A DNA stretch of 64,000 bases from CAYMZZ01 sp046297935 (GCA_046297935.1 JBKBHA010000012.1:1-64000); one strand, 5' to 3'. Positions 1-12,143 are shown, numbered from the stretch's first letter. A program made the numbers and translations. The notes: generated by a model from the sequence alone, not told the origin.

Positions 1-2447
<2,447 letters not shown>

Positions 2448-2571
2448 AAAATTAAAAACTAGAATTGTTATTCTTGTAGTTGTTACCCGACCACATTTCT
2501 TCAGACCAACCATAATATGGTGTGATTTTACAAAATTGTGATCGATAATATTAGATACTTCGTTCTAACAT

Positions 2572-2596
2572 TTGTTTTCCCAATATGTCAAAGAGC
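2572..2596 (-). promoter_or_regulatory. boxA-like leader motif before 23S
   Basis: On the minus strand this reads AGCTCTTTGACATATTGGGA followed by AAACA. A related sequence lies in the 16S leader at 4831-4854 (CTTTGAAAGATTGGGAAAC). A motif present before both large rRNAs in one transcript fits an antitermination or processing signal. The assignment is inference from position and similarity. Confidence 0.5.
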
Positions 2597-2723
2597 TTAC
2601 CCCCAACCCCTAACGGGGCTAAAGATGTTTGTTGATAATCTGGTTGCGAACCAGCAGGCCTTAAGCCATTATCATATCTAAAGATCTGTATACCCTTTTC
2701 CTTTTCAAGGATTCGAGTTTTTG

Positions 2724-2810
2724 TGGAGGATATCGGATCCCGATACTTCGGGAGAACCGATGACTCTCCCGTGATGACGGGATGCTCTAGCCCTGACTCA
2801 TTCACCTCCC
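2724..2810 (-). pseudogene. degenerate tRNA-Ala copy with palindromic insertions
   Basis: Read on the minus strand, this block keeps the 3' acceptor and T-stem of the neighbouring tRNA-Ala (CCGATATCCTCCA) and traces of its D-arm. The T-loop now contains a 16-bp palindrome (TCCCGAAGTATCGGGA). The anticodon arm is replaced by a second palindrome (TCCCGTCATCACGGGA). It cannot fold into a working tRNA. It most likely arose by local duplication of the tRNA-Ala gene at 2876 followed by insertion of small palindromic units. Confidence 0.65.
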
Positions 2811-2819
2811 CTCCGTTTG

Positions 2820-2862
2820 TGGAGGATATCGGATCCCGATACTTCGGGAGAACCAATGACTC
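2820..2862 (-). pseudogene. second partial tRNA-Ala copy
   Basis: A shorter copy of the tRNA-Ala 3' end. The acceptor and T-stem are kept with the same 16-bp palindrome in the T-loop; the rest is absent. It sits between the longer degenerate copy and the intact tRNA, so the three form a small direct-repeat series. Confidence 0.55.
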
Positions 2863-2875
2863 GCCCCTCCGTTTG

Positions 2876-2949
2876 TGGAGGATATCGGAGTCGAACCGAT
2901 GACCCCCTGCGTGCAAGGCAGGTGCTCTAGCCAACTGAGCTAACCCCCC
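2876..2949 (-). tRNA. tRNA-Ala (anticodon TGC)
   Basis: A 74-nt cloverleaf: acceptor GGGGGGT pairs with ATCCTCC (two G-U), D-arm GCTC/GAGC, anticodon stem CCTGC/GCAGG with loop CTTGCAC, T-arm ATCGG/CCGAT. The anticodon is TGC. CCA is not encoded. It lies in the 16S-23S spacer next to tRNA-Ile, the usual arrangement. Confidence 0.97.
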
Positions 2950-2962
2950 GTGGGTATTTAAG

Positions 2963-3037
2963 TAGACCCGAGCAGATTTGAACTGCTGACCCCTACATTA
3001 TCAGTGTAGTGCTCTAACCAGGCTGAGCTACGGATCT
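2963..3037 (-). tRNA. tRNA-Ile (anticodon GAT)
   Basis: A 75-nt cloverleaf: acceptor AGATCCG pairs with CGGGTCT, anticodon stem CTACA/TGTAG with loop CTGATAA, T-arm AGCAG/CTGCT. The anticodon is GAT. It is co-transcribed with 16S, tRNA-Ala and 23S. CCA is not encoded. Confidence 0.97.
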
Positions 3038-3101
3038 GTGTTTGTAGCCCCCGTGTTATCGGGTTACTATTTATTCGAAAGAACTAAAAATTGAAAGGAA
3101 A

Positions 3102-3114
3102 GGGAAACAATAGC
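3102..3114 (-). other. 16S processing stem, 3' arm
   Basis: GGGAAACAATAGC on the plus strand here is exactly complementary to 4827-4839 on the other side of 16S. In the transcript the two arms form a 13-bp helix that loops out the 16S rRNA, the usual RNase III substrate in rRNA maturation. Cleavage itself is inferred. Confidence 0.6.
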
Positions 3115-3158
3115 CAGTAAATCTGTGAACTTGTACGTATACAAATTCATTAGCTCTA

Positions 3159-4688
<1,530 letters not shown>

Positions 4689-4826
4689 AAATGATGTTTG
4701 ATACTGACATTTAACTTCAAAGTGTTATTCGCAGTAAACTGCGAAAACTTTTAATTAACGTGTCAAATCGAATTGTTTTCGCTTTGACTTACCTTTTGTT
4801 TCTCTCTGATGGCTATCAGAGAAAGT

Positions 4827-4839
4827 GCTATTGTTTCCC
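4827..4839 (-). other. 16S processing stem, 5' arm
   Basis: GCTATTGTTTCCC on the plus strand is the exact complement of 3102-3114 beyond the 16S 3' end. It overlaps the boxA-like leader motif at 4831-4854. Confidence 0.6.
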
Positions 4840-4915
4840 AATCTTTCAAAGATCTTTGACTCTTATTTGCTGCTCTTAAACTTCTTCAAGAACACCCTCA
4901 TTTTGTAAGGGAGTG

Positions 4916-4945
4916 CAAAGGTAAGGGCCTTTTTATTTCTACCAA
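4916..4945 (-). promoter_or_regulatory. rRNA promoter, proximal (1 of 4)
   Basis: On the minus strand there is a -33 TTG (4943-4945), a 19-bp spacer and a -7 TACCTTTG (4916-4923), followed by CACTCCC. This matches the Bacteroidetes housekeeping sigma consensus TTG-N19-TAnnTTTG exactly. It is nearest to 16S, about 230 bp upstream of its 5' end. Confidence 0.85.
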
Positions 4946-5042
4946 AATTTTCGTCCACTTTTTTTCAAAAATTTTCGAATCTTTCGGCCTGAAAATCAAT
5001 TTGTTTTGTGAAGAACTGGCCCCGTTTTTTTGGAGCGGATTG

Positions 5043-5072
5043 CAAAGGTACAACCTTTTCAATTACCAGCAA
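5043..5072 (-). promoter_or_regulatory. rRNA promoter (2 of 4)
   Basis: TTG (5070-5072), a 19-bp spacer and TACCTTTG (5043-5050) on the minus strand. The element lies 127 bp upstream of the proximal promoter and has the same AT-rich upstream tract. Confidence 0.82.
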
Positions 5073-5154
5073 ATTTTTCTTTATTCATTTCTCACTTTTT
5101 TCAACCTCTTTCTTCACCTTTTCAGAGAACTTCCCCGACTTCTGATCGGGGGTG

Positions 5155-5184
5155 CAAAGCTAAGCGCTTTTCAAATTCTACCAA
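5155..5184 (-). promoter_or_regulatory. rRNA promoter (3 of 4)
   Basis: TTG (5182-5184), a 19-bp spacer and TAGCTTTG (5155-5162) on the minus strand, followed by CACCCCC. It lies 112 bp upstream of promoter 2. Confidence 0.82.
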
Positions 5185-5268
5185 ATTTTTCTCATTTCAC
5201 TTATCCACATTTGCGGCACAATTCTATTCACAACCTTCAGAGAACTAACCCTTTTTGTGTAGGGGGTG

Positions 5269-5298
5269 CAAAGATAGGGAGGCTTGGTTTCCCACCAA
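5269..5298 (-). promoter_or_regulatory. rRNA promoter, distal (4 of 4)
   Basis: TTG (5296-5298), a 19-bp spacer and TATCTTTG (5269-5276) on the minus strand, followed by CACCCCC. It lies 114 bp upstream of promoter 3, just past the 3' end of truA. The four elements fill the otherwise gene-free stretch 4689-5384. Confidence 0.82.
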
Positions 5299-5384
5299 AT
5301 CTTTTTTGCCAATAATTTCAGGAAATCGTGCAAACGCAGGCCAGAACTGCATTCCAGGCTATAAGATTTTTTCCGACCAAAACT

Positions 5385-6122
5385 TCATATATCATACGGA
5401 TATTCAACCTCTTCCAGAAAAAGTCCGTGAGCAGGAACAGCGAAACTCGCCACAGTACAGTCTTTGGCCTCAATTATTCGCCGGAAATCGAGAAGGGTCA
5501 ACTTGCCGCGACCCACCTGTAGCATTGTTGCCGTCAATGCCCTGACCATCCCCCTTAAGAACCGATTCGCCCTCACCTCATAATAAGAACCCTCTTCCCA
5601 GCCGGCCCAAAAGGACTCGAGTATCTCACAATCAAATGTCTTTACCTGGGTATTACGCTTGCTGAAACTGGTGAAGTCTTTGTACTCCTTCAATAAAGCA
5701 GCTGCCTCCTGCATCATCTCCAGATCAATACGATAAGGAAAATAATAAGCCCGATCAGCGACAAAGGGATTCTTCTGAGTATATATAAAGTAGCGATAGC
5801 GCCTGCTTCGGGCATCAAAACGGCTATGGGCCTCCTGCGGCATCGGCTTAATTTGATGCAATACCAGATCGGCAGGCAGAATCGCGTTGAGCTTGTACAC
5901 CGCCTGAGGATGCCATTGGCCTTCAAAATCACAGTGGAAGAAATTCTGATGCGCATGTACGCCGGCATCGGTTCTGGAGGAACCAGTCAGCTGAATCGAC
6001 TCACGCTGCAACACCGCAATGGCGTTTTCCAACTCCGCCTGCACGGTATGAGCATTTTCCTGCCGCTGAAACCCGCTATACGCAGTGCCCTTATAACTTA
6101 CTTCAATGAAATAACGTGCCAT
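5385..6122 (-). CDS. truA: tRNA pseudouridine(38-40) synthase TruA
   Basis: The protein converts uridines 38-40 of the tRNA anticodon stem-loop to pseudouridine in the cytoplasm. It has 245 residues, the usual TruA length. The N-terminal RYFIEVSYKGTAYSGFQRQ and the catalytic-aspartate motif RTDAGVHA (Asp52) are present, as is the later family block MVRALTATML. I chose the ATG at 6122 because the TruA fold starts at MARYFIEV; an in-frame ATG ten codons upstream would add a non-conserved tail. It is transcribed toward the rRNA operon, and its 3' end lies about 90 bp from the most distal rRNA promoter. Confidence 0.95.
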   Translation of the reverse strand: MARYFIEVSYKGTAYSGFQRQENAHTVQAELENAIAVLQRESIQLTGSSRTDAGVHAHQNFFHCDFEGQWHPQAVYKLNAILPADLVLHQIKPMPQEAHSRFDARSRRYRYFIYTQKNPFVADRAYYFPYRIDLEMMQEAAALLKEYKDFTSFSKRNTQVKTFDCEILESFWAGWEEGSYYEVRANRFLRGMVRALTATMLQVGRGKLTLLDFRRIIEAKDCTVASFAVPAHGLFLEEVEYPYDI

Positions 6123-6187
6123 GTTAATTGAAAATGTCCAGGCGGAAGCCATAACCTGCGAAGGGATGATCTAATACGAATAACTCT

Positions 6188-6340
6188 GTGGCATTAACCC
6201 ATTATCCACTCCCCATTCGCCATTCCCCACTTTCCACTCTCCACTTTCCACTCTCCACTCCCCACTTTCCACTCTCCACTCCCCACTTTCCACTCCCCAC
6301 TTTCCACTCCCCACTTTCCACTCTCCACTCCCCTCCCCCC
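6188..6340. repeat. CCACTTTCCACTCTCCACTC microsatellite
   Basis: About 150 bp of imperfect tandem 7-9 bp units (CCACTTT, CCACTCT, CCACTCC) on the plus strand. It is strictly pyrimidine-plus-A biased and ends at the stop codon of the minus-strand gene at 6344. It lies between that gene and truA, so it would be transcribed as a purine-rich 3' untranslated tract. Confidence 0.85.
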
Positions 6341-6343
6341 CGA

Positions 6344-7585
6344 CTACTTCCCAATCCCCTTAAACCTCCTCAGATAATATTCGTTCTTCAACTCCTCACC
6401 CAGACTGGGAAAATTGGCGAGATCACTCACATGTGGATAAGCAGCCTCAAAAAACTGGAAGCGGGCAGCATCGTTCAAAAACACGGCGCCCAGATTCTTT
6501 ACCTGTTTTACTGAATAACACTTTTGTCCAAATGCCTTACGGGCCACCTTAATCATCGCGTCATCCGTTTTTTCGCCAACCATATCGCGACGCAACTTCA
6601 AAAAATCAGCGTCAGTGGCCCGACGAACACAATCGTTGGAAGGTACGACTGAGTCAGTCGCAGACACAGGTATATCCAGAAACTTCTGCTCCTCGGAAAC
6701 AGGCTTCGCTACGGGCGCTACAACAACAGGTTTGTTGGGTATCATGATCCTGACAGTATCCTTCCGGCCGTCTGTATACTGATCTATATAGGTAACGCTG
6801 AAGCCCTCGGTGGTAGAACTCTCTGCTCTGCGCACTACGGTTGATGTAGGTAATTCCTCGGCTACGCGTTTCTCTTCAATAGGCTCGTTTGGCCTGGGCT
6901 GCTCCTCTTTTGGAGGCTCTACGGCCGCCTTATTAACCGCAGCAATGGAATCCAGCTTTGCGGTCCTTACCTGATTGTCGGGAGACTCTTCGGGAATCTT
7001 TTCCGAAACGATCGCTATGGCCGCAGAATCTGCTTTTGCTGTTACTGAATCCACCTCAACTTTGTTGACCGGTTCAGCGGCAGCCACCACCACAGGCTGC
7101 TCAACAGCATTTTCTTTCTTTACCTCTGCGGTTTTCACTTCCTGCATTTTCAACGAGGGATCATTGGCTGCCTTGGACAACACATCCGTAAAATTGGAAA
7201 CCTGCCTGGGCTCCATCCGAACGGCCCCCGCCGACACCGGTGCTGAATGCGACCGCAATATTTGCAGACTCTGCAGATCGAACAAACCCCAGCCTTCAGC
7301 GCCAAAATTTTTAATCAGCATGCCTCTGTCCTTTCCCGCTACCGGCACAGTGAAATAAGGTTGCTCTACTGCACGCGCAGGCCAACCCAAACGAAAGGTA
7401 TAACTGCTATCGCGCAACTTAGAAAGAATGAGATAACCCGAGGCGGTAGAGGAAAAAGTCTGGTCGTTCATTCGCAGATAGAACGGCTGACCATCTTCGG
7501 ACTGCAGATAAACAAAATGCTCCCGTTGGGCGCTGGAGGCCAGGGCAAGACACAAAAATGATAACAAGAAAGTAATTCGGCTCAT
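6344..7585 (-). CDS. exported DUF4476-domain protein, function unknown
   Basis: A 413-residue protein with a signal peptide (FLLSFLCLALASSAQ). Residues 20-115 form a compact N-terminal part with repeated aromatic/beta patterns. Residues about 140-310 are a low-complexity Glu/Val/Ala/Pro linker. The C-terminal 95 residues (from CVRRATDADFLKLRRDM) match the pattern of DUF4476, with its paired cysteines (Cys317 region and KCYSVKQV). It is probably periplasmic or surface-exposed. No function is known for DUF4476. It stands alone, and its 3' end abuts a microsatellite. Confidence 0.75.
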   Translation of the reverse strand: MSRITFLLSFLCLALASSAQREHFVYLQSEDGQPFYLRMNDQTFSSTASGYLILSKLRDSSYTFRLGWPARAVEQPYFTVPVAGKDRGMLIKNFGAEGWGLFDLQSLQILRSHSAPVSAGAVRMEPRQVSNFTDVLSKAANDPSLKMQEVKTAEVKKENAVEQPVVVAAAEPVNKVEVDSVTAKADSAAIAIVSEKIPEESPDNQVRTAKLDSIAAVNKAAVEPPKEEQPRPNEPIEEKRVAEELPTSTVVRRAESSTTEGFSVTYIDQYTDGRKDTVRIMIPNKPVVVAPVAKPVSEEQKFLDIPVSATDSVVPSNDCVRRATDADFLKLRRDMVGEKTDDAMIKVARKAFGQKCYSVKQVKNLGAVFLNDAARFQFFEAAYPHVSDLANFPSLGEELKNEYYLRRFKGIGK

Positions 7586-7691
7586 GTGCTGGTATTCGTG
7601 CAGATCAAAAATAACTTAATTACCGCTACAAAGACATGTTAAAAGCCAATACCGCCCATCGAAAATCTATACGCATCCATTTCGTCATTCG

Positions 7692-7699
7692 TATTTTTG
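7692..7699 (+). promoter_or_regulatory. -7 element of the aminopeptidase gene
   Basis: TATTTTTG fits TAnnTTTG and lies 15 bp before the ATG at 7715. No convincing TTG is found 19-20 bp upstream, so the call rests on the -7 element alone. Confidence 0.45.
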
Positions 7700-7714
7700 A
7701 AACAAATTTTGTAT

Positions 7715-10237
7715 ATGAGAAAACGAATGCTCGTCATGGCGCTCCTCAGCCTGCTGATTGTGGGAGCCAGGGCACAGGAAAAACCAGCGACAGATACATC
7801 CTGGAAAAAATTGTATCGCGCCACCGCTACTCGCATCAATAATCTGGTGCATACCAAACTCGATGTCCGTCCCGATTTCAGCAAAAGCTGGTTGTACGGA
7901 AAAGCCTGGATTACACTAAAGCCACATTTTTATGCAACCGACTCGCTAACGCTGGATGCAAAAGGCATGGAATTGAAAAAAGTGGCACTGGTTACTGGCA
8001 ATAGCACCCTGCCGCTGAAATACACTTACGATGACTGGCAAATAAGAATTCAGCTTAATAAAACATATAAGGCTGCTGAAACCTATACAGTCTACATCGA
8101 ATACATCGCCAAACCCGATGAGTTCGAGGCGAAATACGCGTTTGATCAGATGCTCGGAATGAAGGGTATGTACTTCATCAACCCCAAAGGCGAAGACAAG
8201 GAAAAACCCACACAGATCTGGACACAGGGTGAAACCGAGTCAGGCTCTGTTTGGTTTCCCACGATCGACAAAACAGCACAGAAAACAACTCAGGAACTAA
8301 CGGTTACTGTCGACAACAAGTATGTTACGCTTAGTAACGGAAAGCTCGTTTCTCAAAAAAAGAATAGCGATGGTACCCGTAGTGATTACTGGAAAATGGA
8401 CCTGCCGCACTCACCCTACCTTTTTTTCCTGGGCGTAGGTGATTATGCGGTGATTAAAGACAGCTGGAGAGGAAAAGAAGTAAACTACTATGTAGAAAAA
8501 GAATACGCACCGGTTGCCCGTCGCATCTTTGGAAACACACCGGAGATGATGACTTATTTTTCCAAGATCACCGGCGTTGAATTTCCGTGGGTAAAATACT
8601 CGCAAATCACCGGCCGCGATTATATGGCTGGCGCCATGGAAAATACCACTGCAACCATCCACCAGGAAAGCGCGCAACAGGACGCACGTGAACTGGTAGA
8701 TGGCAATATTTGGGAAGGCACCATTGCACACGAATTGTTTCACCAGTGGTTTGGCGACTATGTTACTGCCGAAAGCTGGAGCAATCTTACCCTGAACGAA
8801 TCCTTTGCCGACTATAGCCAGACACTCTGGTCAGAATACAAGTATGGCCGCGACGCAGGAGATGCCGAAAACTTTCAGGGCATGCAGGGCTATCTGGGCA
8901 GCAACAGCGGACAGAAAGACCTGGTACGTTTTCATTACCACGACAAGGAAGAGATGTTTGATGCGGTGAGCTATCAAAAAGGTGGACGCATTCTTCATAT
9001 GCTCCGCACTCATATTGGCGACTCTGCTTTCTTTAAAGCAATGAACCTTTATCTCACCACTTACAAATTCAAAGCCGCCGAGGCACATCAGTGGCGCCTG
9101 GCTGTGGAAGAAGTTACGGGCCGCGACATGAACTGGTTCTTCAATCAGTGGTATTTCGACAATGGTAATCCGGAAGTGGAGATCACTTATGAATACGACG
9201 ATGCCAAAGGCGAAGCGCATGTTATTTTGAAACAGGTTCAGAAAAATTACCGACTCTTTCAGCTACCCATCAACATAGATGTGTACAATGGTTCGAAGAA
9301 AGTGAGAACGCAGGTATGGGCTCAAAACGCGGTGGACACGTTTACTTTCAAATACACCCAACGGCCGGATCTGATCAATGTAGATGCCGACAAAGTTTTG
9401 CTATGGACGAAAAAAGATAAAAAAACACTGACCAACTACCTGCACCAGTATCAATACGCTGGCAACTACGTAGACCGTCGGGAAGCGATCGACTTTGCCC
9501 TGCGCAACCAGTCCGATGCAGAAGCGCAGAAATTTTTGGTAAAAGCACTGAACGATCCCTATCATCAGCTTCGCGAAATGGCTATTGCTCGCCTGGACCT
9601 GTCGAAGGGCAACGTAAAAGACCTGGCAGAGCCCATTCTTGCGAAAATTGCGGCCAACGACAAATACGCTACTACCCGCGCCGAAGCCATTACCAAACTC
9701 GGTGATTTGGGCAAAAAAGAATACACGGAATTGTTCCGGAAAGCAACCAGCGATTCCTCTTACTCGGTGGCTGGTGCCGGACTGACGGCCTTGTCGGAAG
9801 TGGACGAAGCCGCCGCCTTACAAATTGCAAAGACCATGGTAGACCAGCCTTCGAAAGGAGCGCTCAAAACGGCTGTTATGTCGACCATTATCAAATCGGG
9901 CGACGAAAGCTATGCGGAAAAAATAATCAACGATTTTGCCAAACTGCCAATTGGCCAGGCAAAATTTGAAGGCCTCAGTTTGTTGTCGAGCTATCTGGCC
10001 AACGTTAGTAACTATGACCACTTTGCAAGAGGCGTGGACGAAATCGTGAAGTTTCGCGATGCCATTCCTGCAAATTTCCGCGAACAAACAGATCCCTATA
10101 TCAATGGTCAAATCCTTAAAACACTGTTGACCGCCAAAAACAAAAAACTGAAAGAATCACCCGATAACGAAAACCTGAAGAAACAGGTGGAATACCTTAA
10201 CGGAAAGATTTCGGGTGCTGCGCCGAAGGGATTCTGA
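7715..10237 (+). CDS. M1 family zinc aminopeptidase, exported
   Basis: A metallo-aminopeptidase that removes N-terminal residues from peptides, here probably in the periplasm. It has 840 residues with a signal peptide ending at GARAQ. The exopeptidase motif GAMEN precedes the zinc site HELFHQW (His339, Glu340, His343) with the third ligand Glu362 in NESFADY at the canonical spacing. After the catalytic domain come a beta-sandwich segment and a helical HEAT-like C-terminal region (about 570-840). The ATG at 7715 is preferred over the TTG at 7697 because the signal peptide starts MRKRM and a -7 promoter element overlaps the TTG. It converges with the TPM gene across a long hairpin. Confidence 0.93.
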   Translation: MRKRMLVMALLSLLIVGARAQEKPATDTSWKKLYRATATRINNLVHTKLDVRPDFSKSWLYGKAWITLKPHFYATDSLTLDAKGMELKKVALVTGNSTLPLKYTYDDWQIRIQLNKTYKAAETYTVYIEYIAKPDEFEAKYAFDQMLGMKGMYFINPKGEDKEKPTQIWTQGETESGSVWFPTIDKTAQKTTQELTVTVDNKYVTLSNGKLVSQKKNSDGTRSDYWKMDLPHSPYLFFLGVGDYAVIKDSWRGKEVNYYVEKEYAPVARRIFGNTPEMMTYFSKITGVEFPWVKYSQITGRDYMAGAMENTTATIHQESAQQDARELVDGNIWEGTIAHELFHQWFGDYVTAESWSNLTLNESFADYSQTLWSEYKYGRDAGDAENFQGMQGYLGSNSGQKDLVRFHYHDKEEMFDAVSYQKGGRILHMLRTHIGDSAFFKAMNLYLTTYKFKAAEAHQWRLAVEEVTGRDMNWFFNQWYFDNGNPEVEITYEYDDAKGEAHVILKQVQKNYRLFQLPINIDVYNGSKKVRTQVWAQNAVDTFTFKYTQRPDLINVDADKVLLWTKKDKKTLTNYLHQYQYAGNYVDRREAIDFALRNQSDAEAQKFLVKALNDPYHQLREMAIARLDLSKGNVKDLAEPILAKIAANDKYATTRAEAITKLGDLGKKEYTELFRKATSDSSYSVAGAGLTALSEVDEAAALQIAKTMVDQPSKGALKTAVMSTIIKSGDESYAEKIINDFAKLPIGQAKFEGLSLLSSYLANVSNYDHFARGVDEIVKFRDAIPANFREQTDPYINGQILKTLLTAKNKKLKESPDNENLKKQVEYLNGKISGAAPKGF

Positions 10238-10245
10238 AGCAATGT

Positions 10246-10291
10246 GCAAATGTGGAAACCTGCCTGACGGCAGGCAGGTTTTCACATTTGC
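10246..10291. terminator. long hairpin between convergent genes
   Basis: GCAAATGTG-G-AAACCTGCCTG, a 4-nt loop ACGG, then the mirrored arm CAGGCAGGTTT-T-CACATTTGC: a 21-bp stem with one G-T position. It lies 8 bp after the aminopeptidase stop and 11 bp before the TPM stop. It probably acts as a bidirectional terminator or mRNA end-stabiliser. It lacks a clean U-tract, so a REP-like repeat is the alternative. Confidence 0.65.
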
Positions 10292-10302
10292 CCATAACCC
10301 CC

Positions 10303-11085
10303 TTACCATTTCCCTCCTGCGCCGCCGCCACCAAAGCTTCCTCCGCCGAAACCGCCGAAGCCGCCACCGCCACCGCCGCCAGACCAGCCTCCTCCTCCGC
10401 CGCCGATCCAGGGACCGCCCCAGCCACGATATCCACGACGCGATACATACCCACCTCCTGTGCCGCCTTTGCTGCTAAATACTACTATTAAAACAATTAC
10501 CAGCACAATCACGAGAAAAGGGGAAATGCCGGGACCTTTTTGCCGACTACCCCAGCCTTGCGGCGCCTGGTAACGTCCAGCGGCAGCTTCTATTAGTGAA
10601 GTAGTGGCATCGTTAAGGGCACGATAAGGATTTCCTTCTTTCAGGTTTTGAATCAGGTCGTGATCAACGATGGTCTGCGCAGTAAGATCAGTTACCACCC
10701 CTTCCAAACCATAACCCACGGCAATAAACGCATCCCGATTGCCTTCACCTCCACCCACCGACAGCAGAATGACAATACCATTGTTGAATTCTTTGTTACC
10801 CACTCCCCACTGCCTGCCTAATTCGGTGGCATAGTCGGCTGCCGTCATACCGTTGAGCTGATCGACCACCACAATCGCAATTTGATTGCTGGTACTATCA
10901 TCATATGCCACCAGCTTCGCCTCCAACCCCTCAATTTGAGCGGGCGAAAGAGCAAAGTCGTTCGACAGTATATTGACCAGCCGCGGTGGCTGGGGTCGTG
11001 GAGGTATGCCTTTCTCCGCCTGCGCCATCGATGTTATCGACAACAACAGCCACGATATTAGTAAGATTTTTTTCATGCTGATCAT
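10303..11085 (-). CDS. TPM-domain (YgcG family) membrane protein
   Basis: A 260-residue protein. A signal peptide (KKILLISWLLLSITSMAQA) is followed by a TPM domain (about 40-165, with IAIVVVDQLNG and GYGLEGVVTD). A single transmembrane helix (FLVIVLVIVLIVVF) and a Gly/Trp-rich tail with GGGSFGGGGAGGKW close the protein. TPM domains are beta/alpha domains linked to photosystem repair and membrane processes in plants; bacterial members are poorly understood. The ATG at 11085 overlaps the upstream stop (ATGA), so the two are translationally coupled; an ATG three codons later is also possible. Last gene of the LemA-LemA-TPM-TPM operon. Confidence 0.85.
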   Translation of the reverse strand: MISMKKILLISWLLLSITSMAQAEKGIPPRPQPPRLVNILSNDFALSPAQIEGLEAKLVAYDDSTSNQIAIVVVDQLNGMTAADYATELGRQWGVGNKEFNNGIVILLSVGGGEGNRDAFIAVGYGLEGVVTDLTAQTIVDHDLIQNLKEGNPYRALNDATTSLIEAAAGRYQAPQGWGSRQKGPGISPFLVIVLVIVLIVVFSSKGGTGGGYVSRRGYRGWGGPWIGGGGGGWSGGGGGGGFGGFGGGSFGGGGAGGKW

Positions 11086-11537
11086 TTGCCAAACACAATC
11101 TCGTCGGGCAATTCGTTTTTATCGGTGTCGTTATCGTAGGGGAAATGCTGATGCAGCGCATCTCCGATATCTTTTACGCATGCGGCTATCCCTGCCGCGT
11201 AGTCTTCCCGGTTAAATTGTTGAATCATCCTGCGAACTTCTTCGTTCCAGAAATCGGCCCCTACACGCTCGTGAATTCCTTTGTCGCCAAAAACCGCCAG
11301 TTGATGATCTTTCAATGCCACATAAACCAACACAGCATTGTGATCATCGGTTTCATCCATTTCAAGGCCGTAAAACACCTCAGCAGCACGATCAATGGAA
11401 TCCATATAGCGGCATCGGCTTTCAACAAATACTCGCACTTCTCCACTGGTACGGCGTTCCGCTTCACGGATCGCCGACACGATCAGTTCCTGCTCTGCAG
11501 GAAGAAAGAAAGGCTTCTTGCGGAATAATCCCAACAC
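11082..11537 (-). CDS. cytosolic TPM-domain protein
   Basis: A 151-residue protein with a single TPM domain (EVRVFVESRC, HNAVLVYVALKD, FGDKGIHERVG) and no signal peptide. It is a short paralogue of the next gene, with which it overlaps by 4 bp. Bacteria often pair a secreted and a short TPM protein after lemA. Function unknown. Confidence 0.82.
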   Translation of the reverse strand: MLGLFRKKPFFLPAEQELIVSAIREAERRTSGEVRVFVESRCRYMDSIDRAAEVFYGLEMDETDDHNAVLVYVALKDHQLAVFGDKGIHERVGADFWNEEVRRMIQQFNREDYAAGIAACVKDIGDALHQHFPYDNDTDKNELPDEIVFGK

Positions 11538-11546
11538 TGTATTAAT

Positions 11547-12134
11547 TTAAAATTTTATTTCCACTGACTTTTCTGCACCAGCGTCGGCTTGAAAGCCTTC
11601 TTTAGGACGAAATCCGAACATTCGAGCCACTATTCCCGTTCCTGCACTGCGGGCACTGGTATTGTAGTCGGCCACGGCCTCGTTAAAGTCGGCCCGGGCC
11701 AATTTTATGCGGCGTTCGGTGCCTTCCAGTTGCGTTTGCAAACCGGCATAAGCTTCCGTGCCTTTCAATACCGGGTACTTTTCCACCACAGCAATTAAAC
11801 GGTTCACGGCCGCAGCCATGCTGTCCTGCAACTCGTTCTCACGTGCTACTTCCTCAGCCGTGGGCTCCCCGCCGGGATTGGTTCCTCGCTGCGCTCGGTC
11901 TCGCGCTTCTGTCACTGCTTCCAGCGTACCTGATTCAAAATCGCTCACTCCCTTCACTACATTTACCAGGTTAGGAATCAGATCTAACCTGCGCTGGTAA
12001 GTGTTTTGAACTTCAGCCCATTGCTTTTTCACCAACTCATCCTTCTTTACCAGACTATTGTACGCGCTGATCACATACACGGCCAGCAATAACAAAACGG
12101 CTCCAACAATTATTAGAATAGGCTTCTTCTTCAT
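11547..12134 (-). CDS. LemA family protein (second copy)
   Basis: A 195-residue LemA protein with an N-terminal membrane helix (ILIIVGAVLLLLAVYVISAYN). Family motifs follow: VQNTYQRRLDLIPNLVNVVKG, ENELQDSMAAAVNRL and ARADFNEAVADYN, ending in FGFRPKEGFQADAGAE. LemA proteins are helical membrane-anchored proteins of unknown biochemical role. It lies 9 bp after the first LemA gene and 9 bp before the TPM gene. Confidence 0.93.
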   Translation of the reverse strand: MKKKPILIIVGAVLLLLAVYVISAYNSLVKKDELVKKQWAEVQNTYQRRLDLIPNLVNVVKGVSDFESGTLEAVTEARDRAQRGTNPGGEPTAEEVARENELQDSMAAAVNRLIAVVEKYPVLKGTEAYAGLQTQLEGTERRIKLARADFNEAVADYNTSARSAGTGIVARMFGFRPKEGFQADAGAEKSVEIKF

Positions 12135-12143
12135 CGCGCTATC

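Noticed and set aside
2551..2934. 127-codon frame on the minus strand
   Set aside because: It runs through the decayed tRNA copies and the intact tRNA-Ala and repeats their sequence as peptide; it is not a gene.
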